Source: JBARRO01 sp049644265 (GTDB lineage: Bacteria > Bacteroidota > Ignavibacteria > UBA10030). Taken from it: a DNA stretch of 23,388 bases. The stretch is taken from the NCBI GenBank assembly GCA_049644265.1, contig JBARRO010000252.1, forward strand, positions 1 to 23,388, in the 5' to 3' direction. Below, piece by piece: positions 1 to 7,997 of the stretch (within the stretch, counting starts at the first letter, position 1; the number at the start of each line of letters is the position of its first letter). A program made the translations under genes and the position numbers. The notes below the pieces were generated by a model. That model was given only the letters and a program-made list of their open reading frames with translations. It had not been told where the DNA came from and made no database searches.

Positions 1-2
1 TT

Positions 3-2300
3 GATGAACAGCGTGGTGTTGTTCAAAACGAAAAACGTCAGGGAGAAAACGAGCCCTACGCCGTCACTGAAGAGCTTATTATCAAAGCGACCTATCCTTC
101 CGGTCATCCCTACTCGTGGTCGGTGATCGGATCGATGGAAGACCTCAACGCTGCCTCGCTGAACGATGTGAAAGACTGGTTCAGGACGTACTACGGCTCA
201 GCCAACGCCGTCTTGGTAGTCGCGGGAGATATCGAAACGAACACCGCTGTCGAAAAGGTCAAGAAGTATTTTGGCGACATCCCGTCCGGACCGCCGATCG
301 CGAAGTTTGACTCGTGGGTTGCTAAGCGAACGGGCTCAACACGTCAGCAGGTGCAGGATCGCGTTCCCCAGGCACGCGTCTACAAGGTTTGGAATGTTCC
401 GGAGCGCGGAACCGTTGCGGCAGACCAGCTGACTCTCGTTGCGAATCTACTCGCAAGCGGAAAAACCTCACGGCTTTACAAGCGACTCGTGTACGACGAC
501 CAAACGGCGACAAACGTCCAGTCATTCGTCGACCTCCGGGAAATCGGCAGCCAGTTCTATATTATTGCGACGGCAAAACCGGGAGGAGATCTTGCCTCCG
601 TCGAGAAGGCGGTGGACGAGGAGCTTGCCAGGTTCCTGAAATCCGGGCCGACGGGAAAAGAACTGCAGCGCGTGAAAACGCAGTACGAGGCGGGATTCAT
701 CCGCGGCATCGAGCGAATCGGAGGGTTTGGGGGAAAATCCGACATCCTGGCTCAAAACGAGGTCTACGGTGGTTCACCGGATGCCTACAAAAAGACCCTG
801 CAACATGTCAGCGAGGCAACGGCATCCGAGCTGCTCGGCACCGCCAAGGATTGGTTGTCGGATGGAGTGTACGAGCTTGAAGTCCACCCGTTCCCCCAGT
901 TCAAGACGGCAGCAGCCGATACGATGCTCCGTAAATCCACACCGCCCGTGGGGACGCCTCCCGAGGCACGCTTCCCATCTCTCGAGCGGTCCACACTTTC
1001 AAACGGGATGAAGCTTGTCCTTGCGGAGCGCCCGTCGATTCCCGTGGTGAATTTCAACCTCCTGTTCGACGCCGGTTATGCTGCAGACCAGTTTGCCACA
1101 CCGGGCACTGCCAACCTGGCCATGAATATGATGGATGAGGGAACGAAGACGCGTAACGCTCTCCAGATCAGCGAGGAATTGGCTCAACTTGGGGCGAATC
1201 TGAATACCGGGTCGAATCTCGATATGTCGAGCGTATCGCTCTCCGCACTAAAGTCGAACCTCGACGCGTCACTGAACATCTTTGCAGACGTTGTGTTGAA
1301 TCCTTCGTTCCCCGACGATGATTTCAAACGCCTGCAAAAGCAGACGATCGCACAAATTCAGCGGGAGAAGGCAACGCCGATCCAGATGGGGCTCCGGGTG
1401 TTCGCGAAGTTCCTCTATGGCCCCAACCATGCATACGGAAGTCCCCTGACCGGCTCGGGCACCGAGTCAACTGTCGGTGCGATGAAGAGGGAGGACTTGA
1501 TCAAGTTCCACCAGACATGGATCAAGCCGAATAATGCAACGCTGGTTGTCGTGGGTGCCACTACAATGGCGGAGATCAAGCCGAAGCTCGAAGCGCTGTT
1601 CAAGGGCTGGAAGTCCGGTGAGATGCCGAAGAAGAACATCAGCGCTGTGGCCCTTTCGCAGAAACCCGTTGTGTACCTGATGGACAAGCCGGGCGCGCTT
1701 CAGTCGATCATTTTTGCGGGACACGTTGCATCGCCAAAGAACAACCCGCATGAACCCGCAATCGAAGCGATGAACAATATCCTCGGCGGGATGTTCACGT
1801 CGCGCATCAACATGAACCTGCGCGAGGACAAGCATTGGTCCTACGGGTCGGGCAGTTTCCTCTGGGGAGCCCGTGCGCAACGACCGTTTATCGCCTATGC
1901 GCCGGTGCAGACCGACAAAACGAAGGAGTCGATGGTCGAGATGTCGAAGGAACTCCAGGGCATTCTCAATACCAAACCGGCGACTGCCGACGAGCTGGCG
2001 AAAGTGCAGAGCAGTATGACGCTCGAACTTCCGGGATCGTGGGAGACAAACAATGCGGTCGGAGGGTCCATTGGAGATCTCGTCCGCTATGGGCTTCCGG
2101 ATGACTACTATGCAACATATCCGAAGACGATCCGGTCACTGAGTCTAAGCGATATTTCCGGTGCCGCGAAAGAAATCGTACATCCGGACGCGCTGGTGTG
2201 GGTGGTGGTGGGAGACCGGAGTAAGATTGAAGCGGGTGTGAAGGATCTCAACTACGGAGAGTTGCACTTTATCGATGGGGATGGAAACGTGATTCAGTAG
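3..2300 (+). CDS. M16 family zinc peptidase, two-domain (5' end off the window)
   Basis: The reading frame is open from the left edge, so the true start and the HxxEH zinc motif lie outside the window. The first visible residues (RGVVQNEKRQ) match the conserved helix of M16 peptidases that normally supplies the third zinc ligand, probably E10 of the visible part. The rest of the first M16 unit follows, including HPYSWSVIGSMEDL. A second M16 unit begins near base 985 (STLSNGMKLVLAE). Where an active copy would carry HxxEH it reads NLAMNMMDEGT, so this half has no zinc site and is probably structural. This active-plus-inactive arrangement is well known in bacterial M16 proteins, which degrade or process peptides in the periplasm or at the outer membrane. 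The gene ends in TAG and is followed by a strong terminator. Confidence 0.93.
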   Translation, partial: DEQRGVVQNEKRQGENEPYAVTEELIIKATYPSGHPYSWSVIGSMEDLNAASLNDVKDWFRTYYGSANAVLVVAGDIETNTAVEKVKKYFGDIPSGPPIAKFDSWVAKRTGSTRQQVQDRVPQARVYKVWNVPERGTVAADQLTLVANLLASGKTSRLYKRLVYDDQTATNVQSFVDLREIGSQFYIIATAKPGGDLASVEKAVDEELARFLKSGPTGKELQRVKTQYEAGFIRGIERIGGFGGKSDILAQNEVYGGSPDAYKKTLQHVSEATASELLGTAKDWLSDGVYELEVHPFPQFKTAAADTMLRKSTPPVGTPPEARFPSLERSTLSNGMKLVLAERPSIPVVNFNLLFDAGYAADQFATPGTANLAMNMMDEGTKTRNALQISEELAQLGANLNTGSNLDMSSVSLSALKSNLDASLNIFADVVLNPSFPDDDFKRLQKQTIAQIQREKATPIQMGLRVFAKFLYGPNHAYGSPLTGSGTESTVGAMKREDLIKFHQTWIKPNNATLVVVGATTMAEIKPKLEALFKGWKSGEMPKKNISAVALSQKPVVYLMDKPGALQSIIFAGHVASPKNNPHEPAIEAMNNILGGMFTSRINMNLREDKHWSYGSGSFLWGARAQRPFIAYAPVQTDKTKESMVEMSKELQGILNTKPATADELAKVQSSMTLELPGSWETNNAVGGSIGDLVRYGLPDDYYATYPKTIRSLSLSDISGAAKEIVHPDALVWVVVGDRSKIEAGVKDLNYGELHFIDGDGNVIQ

Positions 2301-2321
2301 GAAGATGTGGACGGAAACATC

Positions 2322-2359
2322 AAAGCCCGTGTCGCAAAAGCGATACGGGCTTTCTTTTT
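2322..2359 (+). terminator. Intrinsic terminator after the M16 peptidase gene
   Basis: A 14-bp stem (2322-2335 with 2340-2353, one G-U pair) closes an AAAA loop and is followed by CTTTTT. It lies 22 bp after the M16 stop codon and between two convergent genes. The T-rich tail favours the plus strand. Confidence 0.92.
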
Positions 2360-2395
2360 GCTTGGAACCGGAAGCAGGCGGGTCAACACTCGGTG

Positions 2396-2740
2396 TTACA
2401 ATCCGCACACGGGGCATCTGGATCGGGAGCCGGCCGGTCGCAGCGGATGCTTGAATGTGTCACGCGGTTTGTGCTGGTGGAACACTTTGCATTCAAATTC
2501 AAACGCCACTTGCTCGGCGACAAACAACTTGAACTTGAACTCTTTGTAGATTCCCTCGTACTCGTAGAGTTTCTTGGTAAAGTTCTTTTTTGCCCTGCCG
2601 ACATGCTCGATGCGAAAGATGCCGTCTTTGCCGGTGTTTCCCAGCGCATAGACGCCGACATCCTCACCGATGAGAATAACGTTGTAATCGATCCCTTCTT
2701 TGTTCAGTAAGTATGGACCGAACAGCTCCGTTTCATTCAT
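2396..2740 (-). CDS. Small GIY-YIG-like protein with C-terminal CPVC motif
   Basis: This is a 114-residue protein convergent with the M16 gene. G29-V-Y and, after a short hairpin, H46-V-G-R49 resemble the two strands of a GIY-YIG nuclease core. A Lys-rich helix follows, then AFEFECKVFHQHK (about 80-92), and the protein ends with HPLRPAGSRSRCPVCGL carrying a C109-P-V-C112 knuckle. I recall uncharacterised small proteins with this layout of a GIY-YIG-like core and an end reading HP..P.G....CPVC, but cannot name a family. The usual second Tyr of GIY-YIG is His46, so catalysis is uncertain. The ATG at 2740 has an AGGGG tract about 12 nt upstream, a rather long spacing. It appears to be a single-gene unit. 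Confidence 0.75.
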   Translation of the reverse strand: MNETELFGPYLLNKEGIDYNVILIGEDVGVYALGNTGKDGIFRIEHVGRAKKNFTKKLYEYEGIYKEFKFKLFVAEQVAFEFECKVFHQHKPRDTFKHPLRPAGSRSRCPVCGL

Positions 2741-2959
2741 GGCTCTGGAAAACCCCTGAATCTGAATTGGTCACAGGCGCGATCTGGAACGGCGGTGTTA
2801 GACGTGGGTTGCTCCCCTTTGTTCCTTTCGCGGCAACAAAATTACGAAAAATAAGAGCCAAAAACTAACTGCCATCCTTAAACCATCCGGAGTCAGGTCA
2901 ATCTAAGTTCTGTAACGAACAAACAAATCCATTGCGTGTTAACATAAGGAGAGTCAAAA

Positions 2960-3502
2960 ATGAAAAAGTATGCACCGGCGTTGCTGGCTGCTGCGGTCCT
3001 GTTCGGCACGGCATCCCTGGCAGCTCAGGGTCGAGGCCAAATGCAGGGACCCGGAATGGGCCAGCATGGTTTGATGAAGGTTATGGAGGACCTGAAGCTT
3101 ACGGACGATCAGAAGAAGGAGGTCGAGAAGCTCCACACCGATCTTGCAAAGCAGCAGGTTACTCAGGGGGCCAAGATGGCGACGGCCCGAATTGAAATGC
3201 GGGAACTTCTTCGTGCGGACAATCCCGACAAGGGCGCCATTGAAAAGAAAATGAACGAGATCTCTCAAATCGGGGTGCAAATGCACATGCAACGATTGAA
3301 CCAGTGGTTTGCGGTCAACAAGCTGTTGAATGCCGACCAGCAAAAAATCTGGAAGCACGCGCTTGAAAACGCGGGAGCCGGACGTGGGATGGGTCGCGGG
3401 CAGATGATGCGTCGGGCGCCGATGATGAACCGTCGGCACATGGAAATGATGCAGCAGATGCACCCGGCGATGCCCAAGGGCGACAAAGAGGATGATGATT
3501 AA
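2960..3502 (+). CDS. Spy/CpxP/ZraP-like periplasmic protein
   Basis: The 180-residue product starts with a clear signal peptide (KK, then a hydrophobic stretch to about residue 20, likely cut after LAA22). Two LTxxQ-type motifs follow: LKLTDDQKK near residue 46 and LLNADQQKIWK near residue 122. They flank long amphipathic helices rich in K, E and Q, as in the Spy/CpxP/CnrX/ZraP superfamily of periplasmic chaperones and metal-stress sensors. The tail (about 138-175) is rich in Met, Arg, Gly and His, which could bind metal, and it ends in an acidic DKEDDD stretch. AAGGAG lies 8 nt before the ATG. It has its own terminator and seems to be a single-gene unit. The role in envelope stress or metal handling is inferred from the family. 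Confidence 0.85.
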   Translation: MKKYAPALLAAAVLFGTASLAAQGRGQMQGPGMGQHGLMKVMEDLKLTDDQKKEVEKLHTDLAKQQVTQGAKMATARIEMRELLRADNPDKGAIEKKMNEISQIGVQMHMQRLNQWFAVNKLLNADQQKIWKHALENAGAGRGMGRGQMMRRAPMMNRRHMEMMQQMHPAMPKGDKEDDD

Positions 3503-3524
3503 CCGCTGAGGAAGGCGTCGGAGG

Positions 3525-3556
3525 AAAAGCCGGGTGAACAATCCGGCTTTTCTATT
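3525..3556 (+). terminator. Intrinsic terminator after the Spy-like gene
   Basis: A 9-bp perfect stem (AAAAGCCGG with CCGGCTTTT), extendable by a G-T pair, closes a 7-9 nt loop. It is followed by a T-rich stretch starting TCTATTATT. Confidence 0.88.
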
Positions 3557-3988
3557 ATTGCGTATGGAGGTTACACAGAGCGCACCGAGCAACAGCAGAG
3601 CACACGGAGGTTTAGAGCCGGTACTTTGAGTTGGGGTTTTCTGTTGCCAAGAATTTCACATGGGCACTGAGGAGGAGCAGAGTCCGCTGAGTCTTAAACT
3701 CAGCAATGTGGAGTTCTTTCTCCAAAAAGTGATGTGAATAGCCTCTCTCATATCTTTTCTCTGTGTGCTCTTCCGCTCTCTGTGTCCTCTGTGAAGTTCT
3801 TTTTAAAGAGCGCTCACCCGATCTTCTCTCCGTGTGCTCCTCTTTTCCCTGTGTCCTCTGTGAAATTCTCTTAAGAGTGCTCACCTTATCTCTCTTCGTG
3901 TGCTCCACTTTTCCCTGTGCCCTCTGTGAAATTGGTTCTAACCAAGGCCGCCTTGCCTTTTGGGGCGCATTTCTCTAATTTGTCGACA
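3553..3988. repeat. Gene-free region with CTCTGTG-type repeats
   Basis: About 435 bp without a believable gene. Three tandem copies of a roughly 66-69 bp unit occupy about 3754-3940. Each holds a 'CGTGTGCTC' block and then a 'TGTGTCCTCTGTGAA' block, which recur at 3781, 3850 and 3916 (the last copy has one mismatch). At 3570-3612 a shorter block rich in CACAGAG/CACACGGAGG carries the same motif in the opposite orientation, so the two parts could fold on each other. A small perfect hairpin (GCTGAGT / ACTCAGC) sits between them near 3686-3705. The last repeat runs to within about 50 bp of the next start codon. No Shine-Dalgarno site or clear sigma70 promoter was seen here. Confidence 0.8.
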
Positions 3989-5461
3989 ATGGCAACACTG
4001 GAAGAATACTTCACCCCGTTTCGAAAGAACATCGTTGGCTACGACCAGGAATTCGACTCTCCCTACGGACGGAAGCGGATTGTTTACGCCGATTGGACCG
4101 CGAGCGGACGCCTGTATGGACCGATCGAGAAAACGATGCGGGAGGAGCTCGGTCCATTCGTTGGCAACACGCACTCCGAATCGAGCGTGACCGGCTCCAC
4201 GATGACTCACGCCTACCATGAAGCGCACGCGATCATTAAGAAGCATGTGAACGCCGGGAGAGACGACGCGTTGCTCTTCGTCGGGTTCGGAATGACGGCC
4301 GCAGTGACCAAGCTTCAGCGCATGCTCGGCCTGAAAATCCCCGAGCAGGTTCGCCAGTTTGTTTCCCTCCCGGAAGAGCTCAAGCCGATTGTCTTTGTCT
4401 CGCATATGGAGCATCATTCCAATCATACTTCGTGGTTGGAGACGCTCGCCGACGTTGTCGTTATCAAGCCCACAAACGACGGGCTTGTCGATATCGAGGA
4501 CCTGCTGTTCCTTCTGAACGAACACAAGAACCGCAAATTCAAGATTGGCGCTTTTACCGCCTGCTCCAACGTCACCGGCATTCAAACCCCGTATCACCAG
4601 CTCTCGAAGATTATGCATCAGCACGGGGGAGTTTGCTTCGTCGATTTTGCGGCCTCCGCGCCGTATGTTCCGATCGACATGCACCCGGCGGATCCCCTGG
4701 AGAAACTCGACGCCATAACTTTTTCGCCGCACAAGTTCCTCGGTGGCCCCGGAACGTCGGGTGTTCTCATCTTTGATTCGCATCTCTATGACCTGAAATC
4801 GCCCGATCAGCCGGGAGGGGGCACCGTACTCTGGACGAACCCGTGGGGATACCACCGGTATTCTCCCGACATCGAAGTTCGTGAGGATGGAGGAACGCCG
4901 GGTTTTCTGCAGGCAATCAAGGGAGCAATGGCAGTCAAGTTGAAAGGCGACATGACGATCGAAGCGATTCAGAAGCGCGAAGAAGAACTTGTGGCGAAGG
5001 CGTTCAAAGGATTGCGGCAGATGCCAGGCCTGAACATCCTCGCAGGTAACATCGAACATCGGCTGAGCCTTATTTCTTTCTATATCGACAAGATTCACTA
5101 CAACCTCGTTGTCCGGCTGCTCAACGACCGTTTTGGAATCCAATCCCGCGGCGGATGTTCCTGCGCCGGAACCTATGGCCATTACCTGTTGCATGTGGAC
5201 CGCTTCACCTCAAAGCGGATCACCGACCGGATTGACGAAGGAGACATGTCAACCAAGCCCGGCTGGGTGAGAATCTCGCTTCATCCGACGACCACCGATG
5301 CGGAACTGGAAATGATCATCGACGCCATCCGGCAAGTCCAGCGAAACGTTGGAACGTGGGAAAAGGACTACACGTACGATCCCCATTTGAATGAGTTCAA
5401 TTTCAAAGGGGGAAATGGTCAGGTCGAGCGGACAGTGAAGAAATGGTTTAGTTTGAGTTAG
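3989..5461 (+). CDS. Class V aminotransferase / cysteine-desulfurase-like PLP enzyme
   Basis: This 490-residue protein has the fold-type I PLP layout of the NifS/SufS-like class V family. The N-terminal YADWTASGRLYGP and GNTHSESS segments are typical of substrate and cofactor contacts. HMEHHSNHTSW is the region stacking on PLP, VDFAASAPY carries the Asp that pairs with the pyridine nitrogen, and TFSPHK249 carries the Schiff-base lysine. The loop GGC390SC392AG sits where SufS-type enzymes have their catalytic cysteine, so sulfur or selenium transfer from a cysteine-like substrate is plausible, but the substrate is not known. At about 490 residues it is longer than SufS (about 400). I start at the ATG at 3989, because the longer in-frame reading from 3917 is encoded by repeat DNA. 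No good Shine-Dalgarno site precedes it. Confidence 0.88.
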   Translation: MATLEEYFTPFRKNIVGYDQEFDSPYGRKRIVYADWTASGRLYGPIEKTMREELGPFVGNTHSESSVTGSTMTHAYHEAHAIIKKHVNAGRDDALLFVGFGMTAAVTKLQRMLGLKIPEQVRQFVSLPEELKPIVFVSHMEHHSNHTSWLETLADVVVIKPTNDGLVDIEDLLFLLNEHKNRKFKIGAFTACSNVTGIQTPYHQLSKIMHQHGGVCFVDFAASAPYVPIDMHPADPLEKLDAITFSPHKFLGGPGTSGVLIFDSHLYDLKSPDQPGGGTVLWTNPWGYHRYSPDIEVREDGGTPGFLQAIKGAMAVKLKGDMTIEAIQKREEELVAKAFKGLRQMPGLNILAGNIEHRLSLISFYIDKIHYNLVVRLLNDRFGIQSRGGCSCAGTYGHYLLHVDRFTSKRITDRIDEGDMSTKPGWVRISLHPTTTDAELEMIIDAIRQVQRNVGTWEKDYTYDPHLNEFNFKGGNGQVERTVKKWFSLS

Positions 5462-5626
5462 TTCCCTTCCAGGATGACGGCGGGCAGTCAGATCCCAAGA
5501 AAAACGCCCTAAATCCTTCGTCCTCACTCCTACCACCTGCTTTTGACTTCTTCCCTCATTTTTCCTTAACCTTTTTCGTCTTCCTCAGTCTTATCTCATA
5601 ACAGTAACCTCAAAATCAAACAAGCT

Positions 5627-5638
5627 GGTGAGCTCACC
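5627..5638. promoter_or_regulatory. 12-bp perfect palindrome over the sigma-factor start codon
   Basis: GGTGAGCTCACC is self-complementary and contains the GTG start codon of the ECF sigma gene at 5628. It could be an operator or a DNA cruciform. In RNA it has no loop, so it could only hide the start by intermolecular pairing. Function is unknown. Confidence 0.4.
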
Positions 5639-6203
5639 TTCGGGAGTTTCTGACAACGAACTGATGTTGCGGGTCCGGGATGGAGAAGTGGCCATCCTGG
5701 GGACGCTCTTCGAGCGTTACAACATGAAGCTGTTCAGCTTCTTTGTCAGGCATACGGGCAGGCGCGATGCAAGCGAGGATCTGGTGCAGGACGTGTTCTT
5801 TCGAATGCTGAAATACCGGCACACCTACCGGGGTGAAGCGCCGTTTACAGTCTGGATGTATCAACTGGCTCGGAACGCGTCGGCCGACCACTTCCGGAAA
5901 TGGAAACAGGAGGTGGCCATCGACCCGAATGCGGAGGAGAAAGACACGGACCCGATTCCGTCGGAGGCATACCAACAATCGGAAGAGCACGAGATGATCA
6001 GAAAAGCGCTCGGGAGACTCAGTCCGGACAAACGCGAAGTACTGATCCTCAGCAGATTCCAGGATTTGAAATACGAGGAGATCGGCAAAATCCTTGAATG
6101 TCCCGTCGGCACCGTGAAAGCGCGTGTTCACTTCGCCCTCAAGGATCTGCGTGATGAATACCGGGCATTGACCGAAGAACTACCGCGAAGAACAAACCCT
6201 TGA
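5628..6203 (+). CDS. ECF RNA polymerase sigma factor (first module)
   Basis: The 191-residue product has the two domains of an extracytoplasmic-function sigma factor. Region 2 spans about 25-92, with DASEDLVQDVFFRML and the -10-recognising helix around FTVWMYQLARNASADHFRK. Region 4 spans about 126-178, with the helix-turn-helix YEEIGKILECPVGTVKARV that reads the -35 element. An acidic linker (about 95-122) joins them. The start is GTG within a 12-bp palindrome, and no strong Shine-Dalgarno site is seen. The next gene encodes a membrane anti-sigma factor, which normally holds the sigma factor inactive until an envelope signal. The 166 bp upstream are markedly pyrimidine-rich on the plus strand (about 5511-5599). 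Target promoters cannot be deduced here. Confidence 0.92.
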   Translation: MSSPSGVSDNELMLRVRDGEVAILGTLFERYNMKLFSFFVRHTGRRDASEDLVQDVFFRMLKYRHTYRGEAPFTVWMYQLARNASADHFRKWKQEVAIDPNAEEKDTDPIPSEAYQQSEEHEMIRKALGRLSPDKREVLILSRFQDLKYEEIGKILECPVGTVKARVHFALKDLRDEYRALTEELPRRTNP

Positions 6204-6246
6204 ACCTTGAACTTTGAACTGACAACTCACAACTCGAAACCCGAAA
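6198..6246. repeat. Seven degenerate heptamers between sigma and anti-sigma genes
   Basis: Starting in the last codons of the sigma gene, the sequence reads as seven uninterrupted 7-bp units of form CYYNNAA (CCTTGAA twice, then CTTTGAA, CTGACAA, CTCACAA, CTCGAAA, CCCGAAA). The first unit contains the sigma stop codon TGA. The array fills most of the 60-bp gap before the anti-sigma gene. Confidence 0.85.
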
Positions 6247-6263
6247 CTCCCTGAGGTATTTCC

Positions 6264-7097
6264 ATGGAACCATCTTCCCACATTATTGATCTGCTCCCCG
6301 ATTTTCTGACCGGCTCATCCTCAGAATCCGAGCGCGTCAAAATTCAGGCGCATCTCCAGGTCTGCGAATCGTGCAAGCGCGAATACGAAAGCCTGAGCAC
6401 GCTTTGGAACACTCTCGGCGCGATGCCGGAAGAAAAACCCGGCTCCGCACTGCGCGAGAGATTCTTTGCCACGCTTTCTGCTTATGAGCAGGGAATTTCG
6501 CATGCCAGGTCCACGCCGTCGTTCCGGGTCACGCTGAACGATCTTCTTGCTCACATCTGGCCGGGCCGGCCGCTTGTGCAAATGGGGATCGCTTTGCTGT
6601 TGTTCCTTCTCGGCGGCTTCATCGGAACCCGGATAAACCAACGAGTCGAAGAAACGCCAAAGAACCCTGCAACCGGCGAGATTGCACAGCTTCGCGGTGA
6701 GGTTCTGGCGATGAGCCGCATGCTCGCTGTTTCGCTGCTCCAACAGCAGTCAGCAAGCGAACGCTTGCGGGGCGTGAGTCTCAGCTACAAAACGGGGGAG
6801 TCAGACCCGGAAATCGTTTCGGCCCTTCTCGGTGCATTGAAATATGACCCGAACGTGGGGGTTCGACTCGCGGCCCTCGACGCACTATCGCGTGCAATGG
6901 ATGAGCCCGGAGTCCGCCAGGAGTTGCTGAAGGACCTGCCGAAACAGTCGCCCCTTGTCCAGATTGCCATGGTGGATTTGATGGTTGAGGTGGGAGAGAA
7001 ACAGTCCGTCGACGTCTTCAAACAAATGGCGAAGGATAAGAACTTGAACGCGACTGTCAAGAAACGTCTTGAAGAAGGCATGAAACAACTCCTCTAA
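6264..7097 (+). CDS. Membrane anti-sigma factor with zinc finger and HEAT-like tail
   Basis: The 277-residue protein begins with a zf-HC2 anti-sigma domain carrying H30-x3-C34-x2-C37 (AHLQVCESCKREY). One transmembrane segment lies at about 104-122 (LVQMGIALLLFLLGGFIG). A short coiled region at about 138-168 follows, and then a helical-repeat tail at about 180-277 (SDPEIVSALLGALKYDPNVGVRLAALDAL), which looks like two or three HEAT repeats. The N-terminus should be cytoplasmic and bind the sigma factor encoded just upstream, with the HEAT part on the outside where it could sense a partner. TGAGGT about 6 nt before the ATG is a usable ribosome site. It lies 60 bp after the sigma gene and 25 bp before the first DUF4097 gene, so co-transcription is likely. 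The sensing role of the tail is inferred. Confidence 0.87.
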   Translation: MEPSSHIIDLLPDFLTGSSSESERVKIQAHLQVCESCKREYESLSTLWNTLGAMPEEKPGSALRERFFATLSAYEQGISHARSTPSFRVTLNDLLAHIWPGRPLVQMGIALLLFLLGGFIGTRINQRVEETPKNPATGEIAQLRGEVLAMSRMLAVSLLQQQSASERLRGVSLSYKTGESDPEIVSALLGALKYDPNVGVRLAALDALSRAMDEPGVRQELLKDLPKQSPLVQIAMVDLMVEVGEKQSVDVFKQMAKDKNLNATVKKRLEEGMKQLL

Positions 7098-7122
7098 ACC
7101 CTGGAGCTAAGGAGCAGCCGAT

Positions 7123-7974
7123 ATGAAGACTCTACTTAAAATCTGTTGTATCATCCTCGTGGGTGGGTCTGTTGTGCATGCGAAGGATGTGTTTGAAAAG
7201 GAAGAAATTCGCAAGACCCTGAAGTTTGCGGACCACCAGGGTCCTTCCCGGGTGCTTCTGGACAACATCAACGGTTCCGTGAACGTTGTTGGACATGACG
7301 GTAACGATGTCGAATTGGTCGCTCACAAATCCATACGGGCAGAATCGAGCGACAAGATTCGGGAAGCAAAGGAGGATGTCAAGCTGGAGATCAAGGAGGA
7401 ACGCGACCGCATTTCGGTGGTGGTGGTTACTCCGTGGCGAAATGAAAACGGTGAGGTCCATTATCATGGATATCGTTGGTATGGCTACGAAGTGACCATA
7501 GACTTTGAACTGAAAGTTCCCAAGAACTGTATGCTGTTTGTCAAAACGATCAACGAAGGAGAGATCACAACGAAGGATTTTGAGGGGGACTTCGAGATCA
7601 AGAATGTCAACGGCGGCATTACCATGACCGGGGCAGCGGGATCCGGAAAAGTGACAACGGTGAACGGACCCGTGAACGTGACGTTCAGGAAGAATCCGGC
7701 TTCAGACTGCCGGTTCCACACCGTGAACGGGACGGTGGAAGTGGAATTTCAGGACATGCTGTCTGCGGATTTTGTGCTGAAGACCTTCAACGGAAAAGTC
7801 TATACGGATTATGATATCGTCCATCTGCCCCGGAAGGAGCCCACATTCGAACAGGGCAAAAGGAAAAAAGTGTACCGCTCCGGCGAGTCGTTCGCCGTGC
7901 GCGTTCGCGAGGGAGGACCCGAGCTGGCATTCGAGACGCTCAACGGGGACATTCGAATTCTTAAACATCAATAA
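7123..7974 (+). CDS. Exported DUF4097-type beta-repeat protein (first copy)
   Basis: A 283-residue protein with a signal peptide (MKTLLKICCIILVGGSVVHA, likely cut after residue 20). The mature part is a run of short strands with repeated turn motifs NINGSV, NVNGGI, TVNGPV, TVNGTV, TFNGKV and TLNGDI, each roughly 20-25 residues apart. This is typical of DUF4097 'putative adhesin' proteins, which are predicted to form a right-handed beta-helix-like stack. AAGGAG precedes the ATG by 9 nt. It is the third gene of the sigma operon and is followed after 23 bp by a related gene. The family has no settled biochemical role, and a surface or periplasmic scaffold or sensor is inferred. A polar insert (about 100-120, rich in Tyr, His and Trp) separates the N-terminal repeats from the rest. 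Confidence 0.88.
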   Translation: MKTLLKICCIILVGGSVVHAKDVFEKEEIRKTLKFADHQGPSRVLLDNINGSVNVVGHDGNDVELVAHKSIRAESSDKIREAKEDVKLEIKEERDRISVVVVTPWRNENGEVHYHGYRWYGYEVTIDFELKVPKNCMLFVKTINEGEITTKDFEGDFEIKNVNGGITMTGAAGSGKVTTVNGPVNVTFRKNPASDCRFHTVNGTVEVEFQDMLSADFVLKTFNGKVYTDYDIVHLPRKEPTFEQGKRKKVYRSGESFAVRVREGGPELAFETLNGDIRILKHQ

Positions 7975-7997
7975 CACGGAAACCACAAGGAGTCAAA

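Noticed and set aside
3612..3908. Minus-strand reading frame of 98 codons in the repeat region
   Set aside because: Its sequence is low-complexity (repeated SQRTQ and EEHTE) because it is read through the tandem repeat. It has no ribosome site or family resemblance.
3754..3940. Possible insertion sequence or attachment site
   Set aside because: There is no transposase or integrase, no terminal inverted repeats with target duplication, and no tRNA nearby.
3917..3988. 24-codon N-terminal extension of the class V PLP gene
   Set aside because: It is encoded by the end of the repeat array and does not resemble the family. The ATG at 3989 starts the conserved part.
3938..5194. Long minus-strand reading frame (418 codons) opposite the PLP gene
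   Set aside because: It is a shadow of a well-conserved plus-strand gene and has no recognisable domain.
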